Assembly: GCA_037954665.1 (NCBI GenBank)
Contig: JBBMOL010000018.1
Location: forward strand, 5,890,001-5,954,000
Direction of reading: 5' to 3'
Source: Laguncularia racemosa
Taxonomy: Eukaryota; Streptophyta; Magnoliopsida; Myrtales; Combretaceae
DNA: 64,000 nucleotides
The stretch's first letter is position 1; each line of letters opens with the position of its first letter. The notes under the pieces were generated by a model that did not search any database, had not been told where the DNA came from, and saw only the letters and a program-made list of their open reading frames with translations. Shown piece by piece: positions 46,353 to 59,559 of this stretch. A program made the translations under genes and the position numbers.

Positions 46353-49300
46353 AATGGTAAAAGACAGAGGTCGTCCTGAAAGTTATAAGCAAAGAGAGGA
46401 TCGTGCTGTTCTGTGTGCTATGCGAGAGGGTTCATGCTTTGTCTGTTAATCCTAGGACGAAACTATGATCAATCTAGTTCTTTTGTCGGTGCAATAAGGA
46501 GGATAGTTTTTTTTTGCTGTTTTCGTTTCGAGTGTCAAACTGTCATATTGTTGTTTTTTTTAAGCTTTTCCTGCTGATCAGTTTCGTGTTGCCTTCTAGA
46601 ATTATACCTTCTTCTTTTTTTTTTACCATTTGTTTATTATTATAATTTAGTATATCTTATCTTTATTTTTATTCATTTAACTTTATCACTTCTCAATCAC
46701 CCTCATGTAAATATAATAAGATAGGTACTTTTTACCCATTTAGTAAATGACTATATGACAAAATCTATAAATATTGATTATAAGTATCTGGTATACTTTA
46801 TAGAAAGTTAAAAAAAAAAACTTTTTAGTAAGATTATAAAAAAATAATATGGTATTTTATAATTTTTTATATTGATTTTGCAAGATTATTTCATTAGTTA
46901 TATCATAAAAAATATATATGCATAATACTTTTTTTAATATAGCTGATTAAACAATTGATTATTCAATAATACTTATTCCTTTTCATAATATTAATAGTAA
47001 AAGAAAATGTTAGTATTTTAAGTAATATAAATGACTATTATTTACTAATATTTTATATAATATAATTGAAACACTTATAGTATAAAATATAATTATTATT
47101 TATTATAAAGTTATTAATTAATAAATAATATCTATTGAAAATTTATTTAGTTAACTATTATCTTTTTTATTATTGAACTTTGTTTTTATATGTTATATGG
47201 CGAAAAAAAAAAGAGAATGGAAATTATTCATTAAGAGATAGATAATAAATACAACTTGAAAAGATAAAAATGATTAATGAGAATCGAATCCATGACCCTA
47301 AGTATGTAAAAATAACCATTTAATCACTAAGCTATATTAAATTTAATAATAAAATTTATACTTAAAAATATAAATATAATATTTATTTTTAATTTTAAAA
47401 TAAATTTAATTAAATAATTTTTTCCTAGGCCAAGAAGCTAGGGCCCCTCTGTGGCCCCCCTTGGGTTTGCTCCAAGGATTGAATAATTTAGATTTAATAG
47501 CAATAAAGTGGACTATGCTAATGAAAATAAAATTAATAATATAGAAGGTCGAATAAAAACTCAACACAAATTATAAAAAAATTTCCTTTCTTTAAGCAAT
47601 ACAATTTAATTTGGTTCTATTTGGTTGAATCCGTATGATTTACCAAGTCGAATCACTTTAAAGATTCGAAGGGTCAAATTGACACACACAGATAAAATCA
47701 TATTATTATGAAATAATTGCGTTTTATAATTCGATTATTTTGGAATATAATTAAAGGTCATTTAATACGCATGGTTACGAATTTCTTATATTGTGTTGGA
47801 CGGTTTCTAATTTCAATGGCAGAGATAGGTTTATTTATTTATTTATTATTTATTATTTTTTATAACAGTTACGCAACAAACAGCATGCTGGATAAATAAG
47901 AAGAAACATTTCCTTTCTATAAATTATTTTCCCTATCTGCTACACAATTCATGTTTGCGATTTTGAGAGCTTTATCTTTGTTTTACTTCCTGTTTGCATT
48001 GTTTATTTTGTACTACACGATAGATTTGTTTTTTTTTTTTTTCTTTGTTTGATCTTCACTCGTTTGTACCGTTCAATAGTTGGATACTTATTTATTGTAT
48101 TCTAATTTTCAATCTCGTACAAGATCAGTTGATTATATCATGTAAATTTTCAATCGCATACATGTAAATTCACCTATGATTTGGCAGTGTTTTCCGTTTC
48201 TTCTTCTTCTTCTTTTGAATAACCTAAATCTCATGTCTCTCTCATTTTAAGTATAATTCTTTTTTCTTTTTGTTTATTTCTTCTTTTTCATGTCTAGACG
48301 CATTTTCGCAATGGAGAAAATGAAGTCATCTGATTATGAATTATTAATAATCGGTGTGTATATAGCATTTGAATTTTGATGGCCTCCATAATTAGATATT
48401 AGTTCTAATTCCTTTTTTCTTTTCTTTTTTTTGACATGCAACTCATTTTTTTTTTTTCAAATTCCTACTTCAATTTTATTTTTCATATTTTCTGTAATTT
48501 CGATAATCTTCTTCTTTATATTCTGACATTGACCTATTATTGTTTATTTAATGAACAAATTGTTTTAATCTTCTTGTGTCAACCATTTATTTGCTAGGTT
48601 TTTTTTAAGGAATACTTGGATGTAGAATAAAAAGGGAAGAGAAGTAGAGCATTGCATTTTATGGAACAGATACTCTTCATTAAGTGGAGACAAGTATCAC
48701 TATTCTTAACAATGTCATAAATAAGAAGTGTTACAAAATGTGTTATGTAATTTTTTTTCTCTGATTTTAAACTAATCTATTTAAAATCTAATTAGATAAT
48801 TAATTATAATTTTCAATCAGTGTACCCACAATGTGTGTGGAGTAGCAACTAGCACTTCGTTATAGATATATGTTATATATATATATAATAGTTATAAAAT
48901 CTATATATATATATATATGCTAAAAATGCATAACATATATATAAATATTATTGTAATGTATGTGCCAACACACATAACATATGGATATAGATTATATATT
49001 TGTTGTATACATGTTATATTTGATAGTTATAAATTATATACATACATATTATATATTCTATAGTTATATAATTTACTAACAGTCACGCACCTATATTGTG
49101 TGTACAAAAGCTAAATAGAGCAACATAAAAAAAAAAAAAAAACGTTTACATAACACGATGACTTTAGTAAAATATACATGCATGATGGATGAATGGAAAA
49201 AGAAATGCATTAATAGTATCAACATGCATGAAAAATAAAAGATACATAAACTATGTTAATTTCAATTAAGTTGCTTCATCCAATAAGTTGTCATTAGCTT

Positions 49301-49474
49301 ACAAAATTCAAATCATAAAAAAGTAATATAAATTCTTCTTTCAAAGGGAATAATGCAAGATATATGCATTTTTAATAATAACTTAAGCATATTACATAGG
49401 CACAAATTTCAAAATATTAAAATTACAATCTCTTGTCAAACTAAACAAAAAGATCAAAAGAGTAAAATTTTATA
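46353..49474. other. AT-rich noncoding
   Basis: About 3 kb of AT-rich sequence with TA-type simple repeats near 48860-49080 and poly-T/poly-A tracts. No gene supported; the ORF at 47717-47899 has no domain. Confidence 0.5.
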
Positions 49475-52400
49475 TGTCACGCCTCGAAACCACTATGACA
49501 ATAACAGTTTTCCATATATCTTATTTAAGTAAAATTTGTAAGGCTATGATTATTGAGTGGTTTCTAACTTAGTTTTAGGATCTTGAAATCGTTTTTTAGA
49601 TTTTGAAAAATTTTGGCAAAACATTGGACTTTTGAAAACATTTAATGGTCATTGGTCATAAAAACGCGTGATAAGATAAGAAAAATCAACTAGATCCTAT
49701 GGCCTATATTGCCCATAAAGGATACAATTTATAAGTAATAGGTCATAGAGCCACATCGACTCCCAATAAGTTCTAATACAATTGAAAATATAAAAATGTA
49801 GTTTGAACATAACAGATGTTAGTCATAAAAATGATCAACATAGTCTATTTCTGTGATCTCATCCCATATCTCCTCCTTGGAGCCACAACTTAATGAGTCA
49901 TATAATAAATCAATAAAATTTTCACCTGAAAAAAAAAAAAAGAAAAGAAAAGAAAGAAAGGGTAAAGGTAGAGTAAGCCACGAAGGCCAGGTATATAGTA
50001 ACACAAACATATACGAGCATGTCAAACGAGCCTATAACTAATGCAGTAGTCAATCATTTTATTCAATTAATTATCTTAATTAAACATCTAACACTATAGT
50101 ATTCATGACTTTAGATATCATGATGGGAGACAAGGGGTTTGATTCCACACAATGGACATTAGGGGTTGATGGGAGTAGTTGGGCTCTATGTTGCCAAAAA
50201 CCATGTACCTAAGTAGCCTTGTCTAAATGAACCCACCGTTATGTAGTCCTCATTGATCACAATCTATCTATATCGTATCGCCTATCGAGACCCATAACCC
50301 TAGATGACTCTCAATACACCTTCTTTCATTTATAGTGCTCGTTATCTAATGTGTTTTCACTTATTAGCTACCCATCGAGCCACCATTGGTAGCCTTAGCA
50401 TCTAACAACCATGTCATTTCAGGATATATGATCGCAGTCATAATCTCAATCTAAGGTTTATCACTTGCTGACTCAAGTAACCATGCACAAGCAGCAAGCA
50501 GTTACTTAGTTGAGTTTATTATTAGTCAGGTTTAATTTTCTATCTTAATATGTAACACATAAGTTACTGTATACTTGAAAGGTCAACGTTTCTCGAATTG
50601 TAATCCAAAGGTCAATTGATTCGATTGAGTTGGTTTTAGACATTAAAGGAAAATTATAAGTCAATTAATTATTCTAAACGATTGAATACTATTCTAGGTT
50701 TAGTTTAGGCTATTTAAGGCTCATAATAATTACAAGCCCAATAGGGTTATTTAGGCCCGATTAGCTTTTAGCTAATTATTGCTTGAACCACTTACGATTT
50801 ATTTAATTAAATCTAATAAGTTATTTAAATTTTTAAATCTAATTGTGTTTAAGGCCTAATTAGGGTATTTAGGCCCTTTAAGTATAGTAGGCTCAATTAT
50901 GTTTGGAATTAGGCCCACTAGTTATAATTAAGTCCACTTATAATTATTAAGTCTATTTTAGGTTTAGCTAGATTACTTCCACCTATTTTAATTAATCTAG
51001 GCCTATTATATTTAATTATTTTTATTTGTTATGTTTTAGATCCAATTATTTATTAAGTTTAATTTCAATTTCATTTTAAATTCTTCTTGGACTTAAAGAC
51101 CTAGTAGGGTTGAAGACCTATTTAAATTTGATTTATTCGTTAAAGCCCATTTAAGGTATAGGCTCTAAAGATTAATGGTCTAAGTAGGTTTTGATTCTTA
51201 AGCCCATTTGAGTTTTATTATGGTTATATAAGTCTATTCTATTTTATTAGGCTCATGTCTAGTTTATTTTAATTAGTTAATTCAATTTGGACTTAAATTG
51301 GTTTGAGACCTGATTTAGTTACTCATTGTGTTAAGGTCCATTTAGGATACGAGCTTTAGAAAAAAATAAGCCCATTTATGTTTTGGATTTTGAATCTTAG
51401 TCCCATGAGTTGTTAGGTCTATACTATCATGTCAAATTTTATTTTGGTCCAATTAAGATAATTTAACTAATTAAGCCCATTTAAGTAAATTATGTTTAAT
51501 TACATAAGTCACCTAAGGGAAAAATAAGAGAGTAGTCCTTGGGCCTGTTTGGTTAGGCTAACTTTGGCCTGATTTAATTAAACCATTGTCCAACAAAATC
51601 TTAACTTGTCATAAATTAATGTCTTAACTTTAAAAGATCATAACTTATTCAATTTAAGCCCAAATTAAATGAAACCAAAGTCATCTATTTCCTTATCATT
51701 TGTATTACCCATTTTAATATAAAAAGCCTTATTTTATTCAATTTAGGATCCTTAAACTATCAAACTAAACTTAATTACGAATTTTCAACTTTAAGAACCC
51801 ATAACTTATTCAATTTATGTCTAAATCACTCCAAACCAAAGCTTACTCACTCCTACTCCTTGCTAGTGTCTAATACATCATTTATTTTTCATTTTCAAGC
51901 CAAAAACATTGCTAAAATAGGGAAATCAAAATAGAGCATGCCCCAACCTATTTCCATCCATTCAACTAGTCCCATTTCTACACAACTTCACTTTTAGGCT
52001 TTATTTTATATCCGATCCAATTTTTATTTATAATTAAATGATGGTTCCATAAAATTTACTCAAAGTAAACATAATACATGATATTTTTCAAGAATTAAAA
52101 ATTTTCCAAAAATCATGCAAGAAATTAGCATTTCAAACTCACAATTTTCTAATTCAACTCAATTCATCCCTAAATTTCACCAAACTTAATATTTATTAAG
52201 TAATTTCAATTTTCATCAAATTTATTACTCTAAAAACATATTAACATGCTAGGAATTCATAACTTAACAATTAATTCAATCATATTACCAAATTCTAACC
52301 TTTCGCATGCTATATCTACTAATTAATCATCAAAATCACTCCATACACCACATGTTCATACTCTAATCATCAATTTATCATTATTCAATATTCAAATCAG

Positions 52401-53940
52401 ATTTAACAAGAAAATTTAAGCCTCAATTCCATCTTCATGGTGGTGGTTGTAACTACATCTAACAACCCAATACATATCTTCAATTATCATGCATCATCCT
52501 TTATTTCTAACATTCAATCAAACGCCTAACAACACATATAGCGCATTATATCCTAGATCAACTCTTAAATCATCAAATAACATTCAAGAACACTCAATGT
52601 AGGTGGTAGTCACTAATGGGTTTTATAATACACCATCAATGTTAAAAAAAACCATCAAATCCTCGTGTTTCATTATTTATAACTATTTTAAATCATTAAC
52701 TTAAACAAGATTTTAAACTTACTTTGTTGAAGATTTAAGAAATACCCAAATTCTTTTCAAATCGTGCCTATCCACTTCCAAAATGATATTTTTCCCAAAC
52801 TCCCAAATCCCAATTGATTTTCTTCATAATAAACATCATACATTACATAGACTTACAATCTACAAACTAAAATCCATTTGAATCAATTCATTTTCTTACT
52901 TACCTTTACACTAAAATCACATGTAAGATGGTCCTTGTTAGCTTGAAATTCCACTTAATTCTTGTCTTAAAACTTACAAGAAAACAACTAGATTAGTATA
53001 AGGTTTAATGGGTATTAAAAGGTTTGAGAAGTAGAATTAAGAGAGTTTTCTAGAAAAGTAAAATGGGGGGTTGCTGTTTTTTTATCCTAAAATGTGTTTT
53101 TATAGTAGGGTTTAGTAAGGGTTTAAGGGTAAGAGTAACTGGATTCATAAGGGTTAGTGAATTGTAGCTTATAATAACATGTGTTATCTTAATTTAGCCT
53201 ATTTTATATTATTTTTCCCCCCACTTACTCCAACTAACATATATTTCTTTTCTTTCCCAAAATATGACCTTAAAACTCAATTTAAATAATCACCTTTCAA
53301 GAAAATAAGCTTAGAGGTATTTTGGTCATTTTATCTATTTGACCTTCGACTTAAAATTTTTCTTTTCCAATTGTTTTCAAATATTTTTTAATTTATTTTA
53401 TTCACTTAATTAAGGTCCTTGAACTATATTTAGGGTGTAAGAAAATTTTGGATTCAATTTCGATAAAACTATCTTCAAAGGAAAACATGGTCATTTTTGG
53501 TAATTTGTCTTCAAATTTCAAGAGATTACTCTCAATAATTTTAAATGACTCCAAATGACCTTAATTTAAGTTGTTTGGTGATTTCAACTAACTTCAAAGA
53601 CTATAAATCGGGTCTAGGGGTAAAATGGTCATTTTGCAAAATTGATCTCCAACTTCCAATTTTTCCTTTTTAATTAACTCCAAATAGTTTTTTTTTAATG
53701 ATTTTATTTACTTAATTAGGGTCTTGGAATTTTACTTAGAGTCACTAGAGGATTTCAGAAGTAATTTTGATAAATCAAGTTCATGAGCATAATGGCCATT
53801 TTAGAAAAATTTAGCCCTAAATTTTATAAATCTTTTCTTAATTAACTTCAAAATTTGGTTCTTAATTTCATTGATCTTATTTGAAATTTTAAAGTTTTTC
53901 ACTATAAAGAGGAATTAAATTTGATGCCTTTAATCAAGTG
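49475..53940 (-). repeat. Probable LTR-derived noncoding block
   Basis: Begins TGTCACGCCTCGAAACC, the complement of a common plant gypsy LTR end, and lacks coding frames. Bases 50690-51560 are full of variants of TTAGGCCCATT and TTAAGCCCATTTAAG, and 53320-53850 contains a degenerate tandem repeat of about 165 bp. I could not find the opposite LTR edge, a polypurine tract or a partner copy, so neither length nor orientation is firm. Confidence 0.35.
53322..53850. repeat. Degenerate tandem repeat, period about 165 bp
   Basis: Four units recognisable by the word GGTCATTTT/GGCCATTTT at 53324, 53489, 53628 and 53794, each followed by related text such as ACTTCCAATTTTTCC, CACTTAATTAAGGTC and AATTTTGATAAA. 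Spacings 165, 139 and 166. Confidence 0.5.
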
Positions 53941-54630
53941 TGCAAATTATAATCATCTTTTTAAAAAACATTGCCTTTATAGATCTAAATGATGTTTCTA
54001 GCACTATAACAAATATATATATAAAGAAAAAGAAAAGAAATATAAAATAAGTAGGTTTTGCATCATATATGTAGATATTCATATGTATTAGAAAACATAA
54101 AGCATAAGCCATCATGCAAAATTACATAGTCAATAAAAAATAAATTAATTAAATTATAGGAAATCATTTTGATTGGAAAACAACAAAAATGAGGTTTCCC
54201 ACTTTAATTTCATTGATTATAGAAGATATACCAATGATGCTCAAGCATTATCTTTTTTTCGCTTTGTTTCAAATAATATTTACATCTTCATAGAATTTAT
54301 TATTATCAAGTTATTCGGGAAATCTACAGTCCTATCTCACGTACATAACATGATTAAGTAAAAGCACTCGATTATCAGTTATATATGTCATACTTGAATA
54401 AAAATTCTGCTCTTTTTATTTCATTTATAATGCTAGAAAAATGTCAATTCTTTTCTTTGGTTCATAAAAGTTATACCAATTTTATTTCACCTAGAGTTAA
54501 TATTTTGATATTCATGTATCTTTAGCATATATTGTTAGTATATAATATGAATATTGATATTTCACATGAAGCAAAGAAATATATTAAAAGGAAACAATAC
54601 AGTTGAAAAAAAGTTGTTGCTATGTGAATT
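53941..54630. other. AT-rich spacer
   Basis: No supported gene; ORFs at 53930-54361 are low-complexity with no domain. Confidence 0.5.
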
Positions 54631-56673
54631 TGTAACACCCCGAAACCTTAAGCCGTGCTACTATTCGCCACATGTCCTTATCCCACTAGAACACGTTAAA
54701 GCTCTGAATTAACTCTAATACACTTTAATTTGTAACTCCTATTTGAAAACATTCCATATATCCCATAACTTCAAAATAAATTTTATAAATCCATATTAAA
54801 CATCTAATGCAACGAAAGTCTTTGAATACTAAAATAACTTTCTTCAAATGAATATGTTTGTTACAATCAATAACATAACTCCCCAAAATTCTAATCACCA
54901 TAATAGTAATGAAAATCTTCACCTTCCTCTCTCTGTGGTTCACTCACACCCAAGTCATCTTCTAGGTTAGCATCTCCCTCAACACCTGCATCTAAAAATA
55001 TTCCTCAAATGGTGAGCTAATGCCTAGTATATATAACACAAACACATATATATGAACAAACATGAACAAATACATACATATCATGCTGTACTTAAACATA
55101 ATCAATTGTTTCATATTATAATTTATGTTCACAAGCAACAACAGGGTACGCATGACACCCTTAACTCACTTAACACACTAGAATGTGATTTAGTGATGAG
55201 AACTACCACTACAAGCCCTACATCCATGATCCCTTAATCCTTAAAATTGGTGATGAGAACTGCCACTATAGTACACTTAATCTTAGTGAAAGGAACTACC
55301 ACTACGAGCCCCATACTCATGTACACTTAAACTTGGTGATGGGAATTGTTGCTATAGGCCCCACATCCATGTCTATTTAAACCTCTTAACCAACATTCAA
55401 CCTATATCATTTCTAAGCATGACTCCATTAGGGATAACGTCACACAAGAATCATTGGGGTGTTCCTTAAGGATCTGCTACTATAGGCCCCTAGGCCAAGC
55501 TAATTACATACAACATACAACTTAAATACTTAAACTAAATCATTTAACTTAATCAATTTCAATACATATACTACTTAACAAGCACAAAACAACACAAAAG
55601 TTATACGTGCCTTGAATTCTAGCCTTAAGCACTTCCGATCTTAAACTAAAGCTAAACTGAGATCTATACACATCAACAAGCTCTTCTTAATACTTAATAT
55701 AAGATTAATATCGTTTCTTAATTCTCTTAATCCTATTTATTTAATTTCTTTAAGGTCTTACTAGTTATCTAGGTTACATGAGAATTAGTCTAATTTGAAG
55801 TTAAATGAATAAATAATTACATTATGTCTTATTTAACATAGCCATGTTGGAGGCCATGTAGCTTAATACGAGTTGGAGCATGATCGTGTTAAAGGTTGTG
55901 TATCTTTCGGTGTAAAGTTTGGCTTTAACACAGTTGGAACACAGCCGTGTTAGGAAGCCATGTTTCTCTTGATTCAACACGGCCGAAACACGACCATGTA
56001 GGTAGATTGTGTTTGTCTCAGTTCAATACGGTCAAAACACAATCGTGTTAGGAGGTCGTGTGTCTCTTGGTACGACCTTTGAATTCAACATTGTTGAAAC
56101 ACAACCATGTTGAAAGGTCGTATTACCCTCGGCAATCTCCATAAACCCCAAATTCTTCATTCCAAATTCTCCTAAACCCAATTCTCTCTATTCCTAGGCT
56201 TGATTAAATCTCCAAAACATGTAATTATAAATAAATTACAAGGATTTTCATATTTACATCAAGATTTCCTATAGGTTGAATCCTTAAGCCCTTTGAGTCT
56301 TTTCCCCCATTACGCCTTTCTTGAATTTTTGAATCCTGATGTGCACATGATACTTATAAGTTCTAAATCCAATAATCAGATTGAAATTCATATAAGATTC
56401 CTTATCTCGTGTGATTAGATCGAACCTATTTCCCTTAGTCATCTTAGGGTTCCTAACAAGAGTGTCTCCTCCTTTTTCTTGTTTTTCACTATATAGTTAT
56501 TGATAGGGTGAAAAGAGGAGAGCTAGGGTTAACATAGAGTATTTATACTCTCATCATAAAAAGAAATATCTATGCCTTAAATTTTTACAAATTCATTGTC
56601 TTAGCCTTGGTTTTACATTATAATGTTATAACATATATATTAATACATCATAAAAAAATATTCAGGTATTACA
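54631..56673 (-). repeat. Element 4 3' LTR
   Basis: 2043 bp. Contains four degenerate units of 60-70 bp (55193-55381, with GATGAGAACTACCACTA-type words) and a second array of ACACGG...CGTGTTAGG units (55840-56125). The edges are supported by TG...CA ends and the adjacent polypurine tract; flanking target duplication cannot be tested because the other end is lost. Confidence 0.75.
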
Positions 56674-56683
56674 TTCTCCCCTT
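56674..56683 (-). other. Element 4 polypurine tract
   Basis: AAGGGGAGAA read on the minus strand, adjoining the LTR. Confidence 0.7.
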
Positions 56684-56699
56684 ATAAAAACTTTCGTCC

Positions 56700-57422
56700 T
56701 CAAAATTACCTAATTTAGAAAGAGTTCGAGATACTTCTTCCTTATTTTTTCTTTCAGTTCTCACGTTGCTTCCCTTTCTGTTCGGTTTGTCCATTGCACC
56801 TTACATAAGAGATTGTTTTCCGTCTTTATACCCATTCCTTAGTATCCAAAATTTCGATTGGCCTTTCCATAAACGTCATATTTGGTTGCACATTCAATGG
56901 TTCCAAAGCCACTATCTGATCCAAGTCAGGTACATACTTCCATAGCATGGATATATGGAATACATAATGTACTCTAGCCAAATTTAGTGGAAGAGCTAAC
57001 CTATAAGCCATTGTACCTATTATTTCCAAGATCTCTAGCGAGCATATATACTTTGGGTTTAACTTTCCTCTCAACCTAAATCCGATCACTCATTTTGTTG
57101 GAGAAATCCTCAATAATACCTTATCTCTCACTTAAAATTCCAAAGGGCATCTTCTCTTGTCTACATAGCCCTTTTTGTCGATACTAAGCCGTCTGTATTC
57201 TCTATCTAATTAGTTTCACCTTGTCTACTGCTTCTTGTACTAACTCCAGCCCTATCATCCGTCTCTCTCCCACTTCATCTTAATGTAGTGAGGATCTATA
57301 CCTTCTTCCATAAAGAGCTTCATATGGAGCCACCTAGATGGTTGATTGGTAATTGTTATTATAGGCAAACTCCAGCAGAGGTATATGTTCATTCCAATTG
57401 CCTCCAAAATCTAGTGCACATG
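56700..57422 (-). pseudogene. Element 4 integrase C-terminal half and chromodomain
   Basis: The open stretch 57089-56826 reads RLRGKLNPKYICSLEILEII, MAYRLALPLNLARVHYVFHI and YVPDLDQIVALEPLNV, matching the element 3 tail. Upstream (57400-57100) broken frames hold VEFAYNNNYQSTI and VAPYEALYGRR. Downstream (about 56820-56710) VQWTNRTEREAT is a chromodomain core with the next Trp codon turned into TGA. The 5' portion of the same integrase (TNGQSERIIQILEDLLKA) lies at 59550-59473 beyond the inserted solo LTR. Confidence 0.8.
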
Positions 57423-59467
57423 TGTCGAGTCTAATTTTGCATTCCCATTCCTAATCCGATCTAGACTAAACCCTATGCTCATCTAATGTAGATCATCGAT
57501 TTGAGTTAGGAATTTCGTTTAATTTTTGGAGTCGCCACCCAACTGTTGTTGGGGAATATTGAATTAAGACTAAAGGAGCGGATTAGTCTTAATTTAGACC
57601 ACTAGTCATCATTATTTCCTCTTCTCGTTTTTGTGAAAAGAAGAAAAGGGAAAACCAGAGTTTCTAAGTCCGGAGGCTAACCTATTAAAACCTTTACGGT
57701 TACCACCTAATCTCCTAAAATTGTTCCTCTTTAGAAATGTGTTTTATTGTGTTTCTGTTACTTTTTATTATGTTTTTGAATTATTTCAAGAAAATGATTT
57801 TCCATTCATTTTATGGGTTGACCCGAATAGGTACCTACGTACCTGCTACTCAGGATCAAACAAGTCGTAGTTCGCCTTTCTGAAAACTTTAAGTTTGTTT
57901 GTAAATTTTTATTTTGAAATCTCTTTCGATTTATGTTTTTACCATTTTTGGGATTTTTTTCTAAAAAAATCTAAGCCTAAGTTTTAATTTCATTTTTGAA
58001 AATGATTTTTAGGAAAAACATCAATTTTTTTATTTATTTTGAGAAAATGGTTTTTATAAGTGCCAAAACTCTTTTTTTTTAATTTTTATTAATTTTTATG
58101 AATCTTCATGATTTTCATGATTTTTATGGTTTTTCTAAGTTTTTGTGATTTTTGTGATTTTTGTGCTAAAAATTTTATCCTAAGTTATTATCTATCCTAT
58201 TTTGAAATCTAAAATTTTATTATTATTTTCCTAATATTTTTATTACTTTTCTACATTTTTATTATTATTATTTCTTTTCTTTTTTTCTTTTATTTATTTT
58301 CTACATTATTAAATCCTAGAAAAATCTAATTTCTATCATTTTCCTATTTATTGAAAATAAAACATAACTAAATAAATAAATAAATAACCAACAAATTAAT
58401 AAACAATTTACCAAATAATAAATCAAATAAATACAAATAAATAAATAAACAAAATTCAAAAAAATAGAAAATCCGAAAAATTCGACTTACCTAGATCCGG
58501 GTCGGTGCGCGGGTCGGGTCGGATCGGTCGGACACGGCGGCGGAGAGGGCTCGTTCACGGTGTTCCGGCGGTCTTTTGCAACGGGTGAGGTGTCGAATCC
58601 TAGCTTCTTGAGAGTGCTGAATCCAATGGTGGCGGTAGTTCGCTCTCAGATCATCTCCTGGTGGTGGTTCAACTCCGGTCGGCAATCGCGATTTTGGGTC
58701 TCCTCCGATTTGCACTCTTTTCTCACTTTCTCTCGATTCTGATTCGTGTTTTGGCTTCCTCCCTTCAATTCCTATTTATAGGCGCTTGAAACCGAGCCAG
58801 ATAAGCTCGGATTTCCTCCGATCGAAGCTAATCGGATTTTCGGTTAAAAAAACCAACTCCGATTTGTGTAAATTCATTGATTTGTTGCGATTTGATTTAG
58901 ATAATGTTTATCTTATTTTTGTTGAAGATCTGTTGGATTTGTGCAAAAAATCGAATCGAAACGGCCGGAATTCGAATTTTCTCTTCCGCCGGCGATCTCG
59001 GACCCGAGGTAGAAAACGATCATGCGCCTGGCGCGTGCGCTCCCTCCAGCCAATCAGATGCTGCCACGTGTCCTGGGTAAATGAAAAAAAATCGCAAAAC
59101 GCGGAAACTGCTTCCCCCGCGTTTCGAACCCACAACCTCGCACCCGTACGCACCCGCTTAGCCACGGCTTGGACCAGCTGAGCTAGCCCATTTTCCTGAT
59201 TTTGTTTATTTCGCAAATTGCATATATGCAATGCGATTTTTTTATTTTTTTGTATTTTTTGAAATTTCAAAAATTTGTAAAAATTATTTATTATTTATTA
59301 TTGCCATTTCTGAAATCATTTTTCAAAATTGATGTGTTTTCCTATTTATTTTTATTTTTTTGAATATTTTTAATTATTTATGCTAAATTAGGGAAAAATT
59401 GGAAAAAATTGGAAATTGATTATTATTGATTATTATTCATTCTTAGGGCAAAAATGGGGTGTTTACA
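57423..59467. mobile_element. Solo LTR, 2045 bp, inserted in element 4
   Basis: Starts TGTCGAGTC and ends GTGTTTACA, flanked by a perfect 5-bp duplication ACATG (57418-57422 and 59468-59472); removing it rejoins the integrase sequence of element 4 at the motif for LEDLLKAC. No internal coding region, so it is what remains after recombination between two LTRs. The GGAGTCGCCACCCAA word near 57520 and a GC-rich block at 58490-58720 recall the long LTRs of Tat/Ogre-type gypsy elements, which is an inference. ORFs in the GC-rich part have no domains. Orientation was not determined. Confidence 0.85.
59115..59190 (-). other. tRNA-like segment within the solo LTR
   Basis: On the minus strand GGGCTAGCTCAGCTGG (box A-like, 59189-59174) is followed about 42 bases later by GGGTTCGAAAC (box B-like, 59131-59121). 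Both resemble RNA polymerase III internal promoter boxes at tRNA-like spacing. No convincing cloverleaf with a paired acceptor stem can be drawn, so it is not called as a tRNA gene. It may be a tRNA-derived insertion or a chance relic fixed in the LTR family. Confidence 0.45.
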
Positions 59468-59559
59468 ACATGCCTTCAGCAAATCTTCCAATATTTGTAT
59501 AATCCTTTCAGACTGACCATTTGTCTATACGTAGAATGCTGTACTGAATTGCAGATCCT

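Larger units (their letters stand above)
54631..59553 (-). mobile_element. Element 4: minus-strand Tekay-like relic, split by a solo LTR
   Basis: 3' LTR 54631-56673 (2043 bp, TGTAACACC...ATTACA on the plus strand), polypurine tract, integrase and chromodomain remnants up to 57422, then a foreign insertion (57423-59467), then more integrase (59473-59553), where the element ends against a copia fragment. LTR size, integrase tail and chromodomain match element 3, so both belong to the same Tekay/Del-like lineage. The 5' LTR and most of gag-pol are missing. Confidence 0.82.

Noticed and set aside
54173..54361. 62-aa ORF
   Set aside because: AT-rich chance frame without a domain.
59115..59190. 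Functional tRNA gene
   Set aside because: Box A and B are present but no acceptor stem or credible anticodon arm can be drawn.
58491..59270. ORFs of 74-131 aa in the GC-rich part of the solo LTR
   Set aside because: Both strands open because of GC-rich composition; the sequence is inside an LTR with defined ends.
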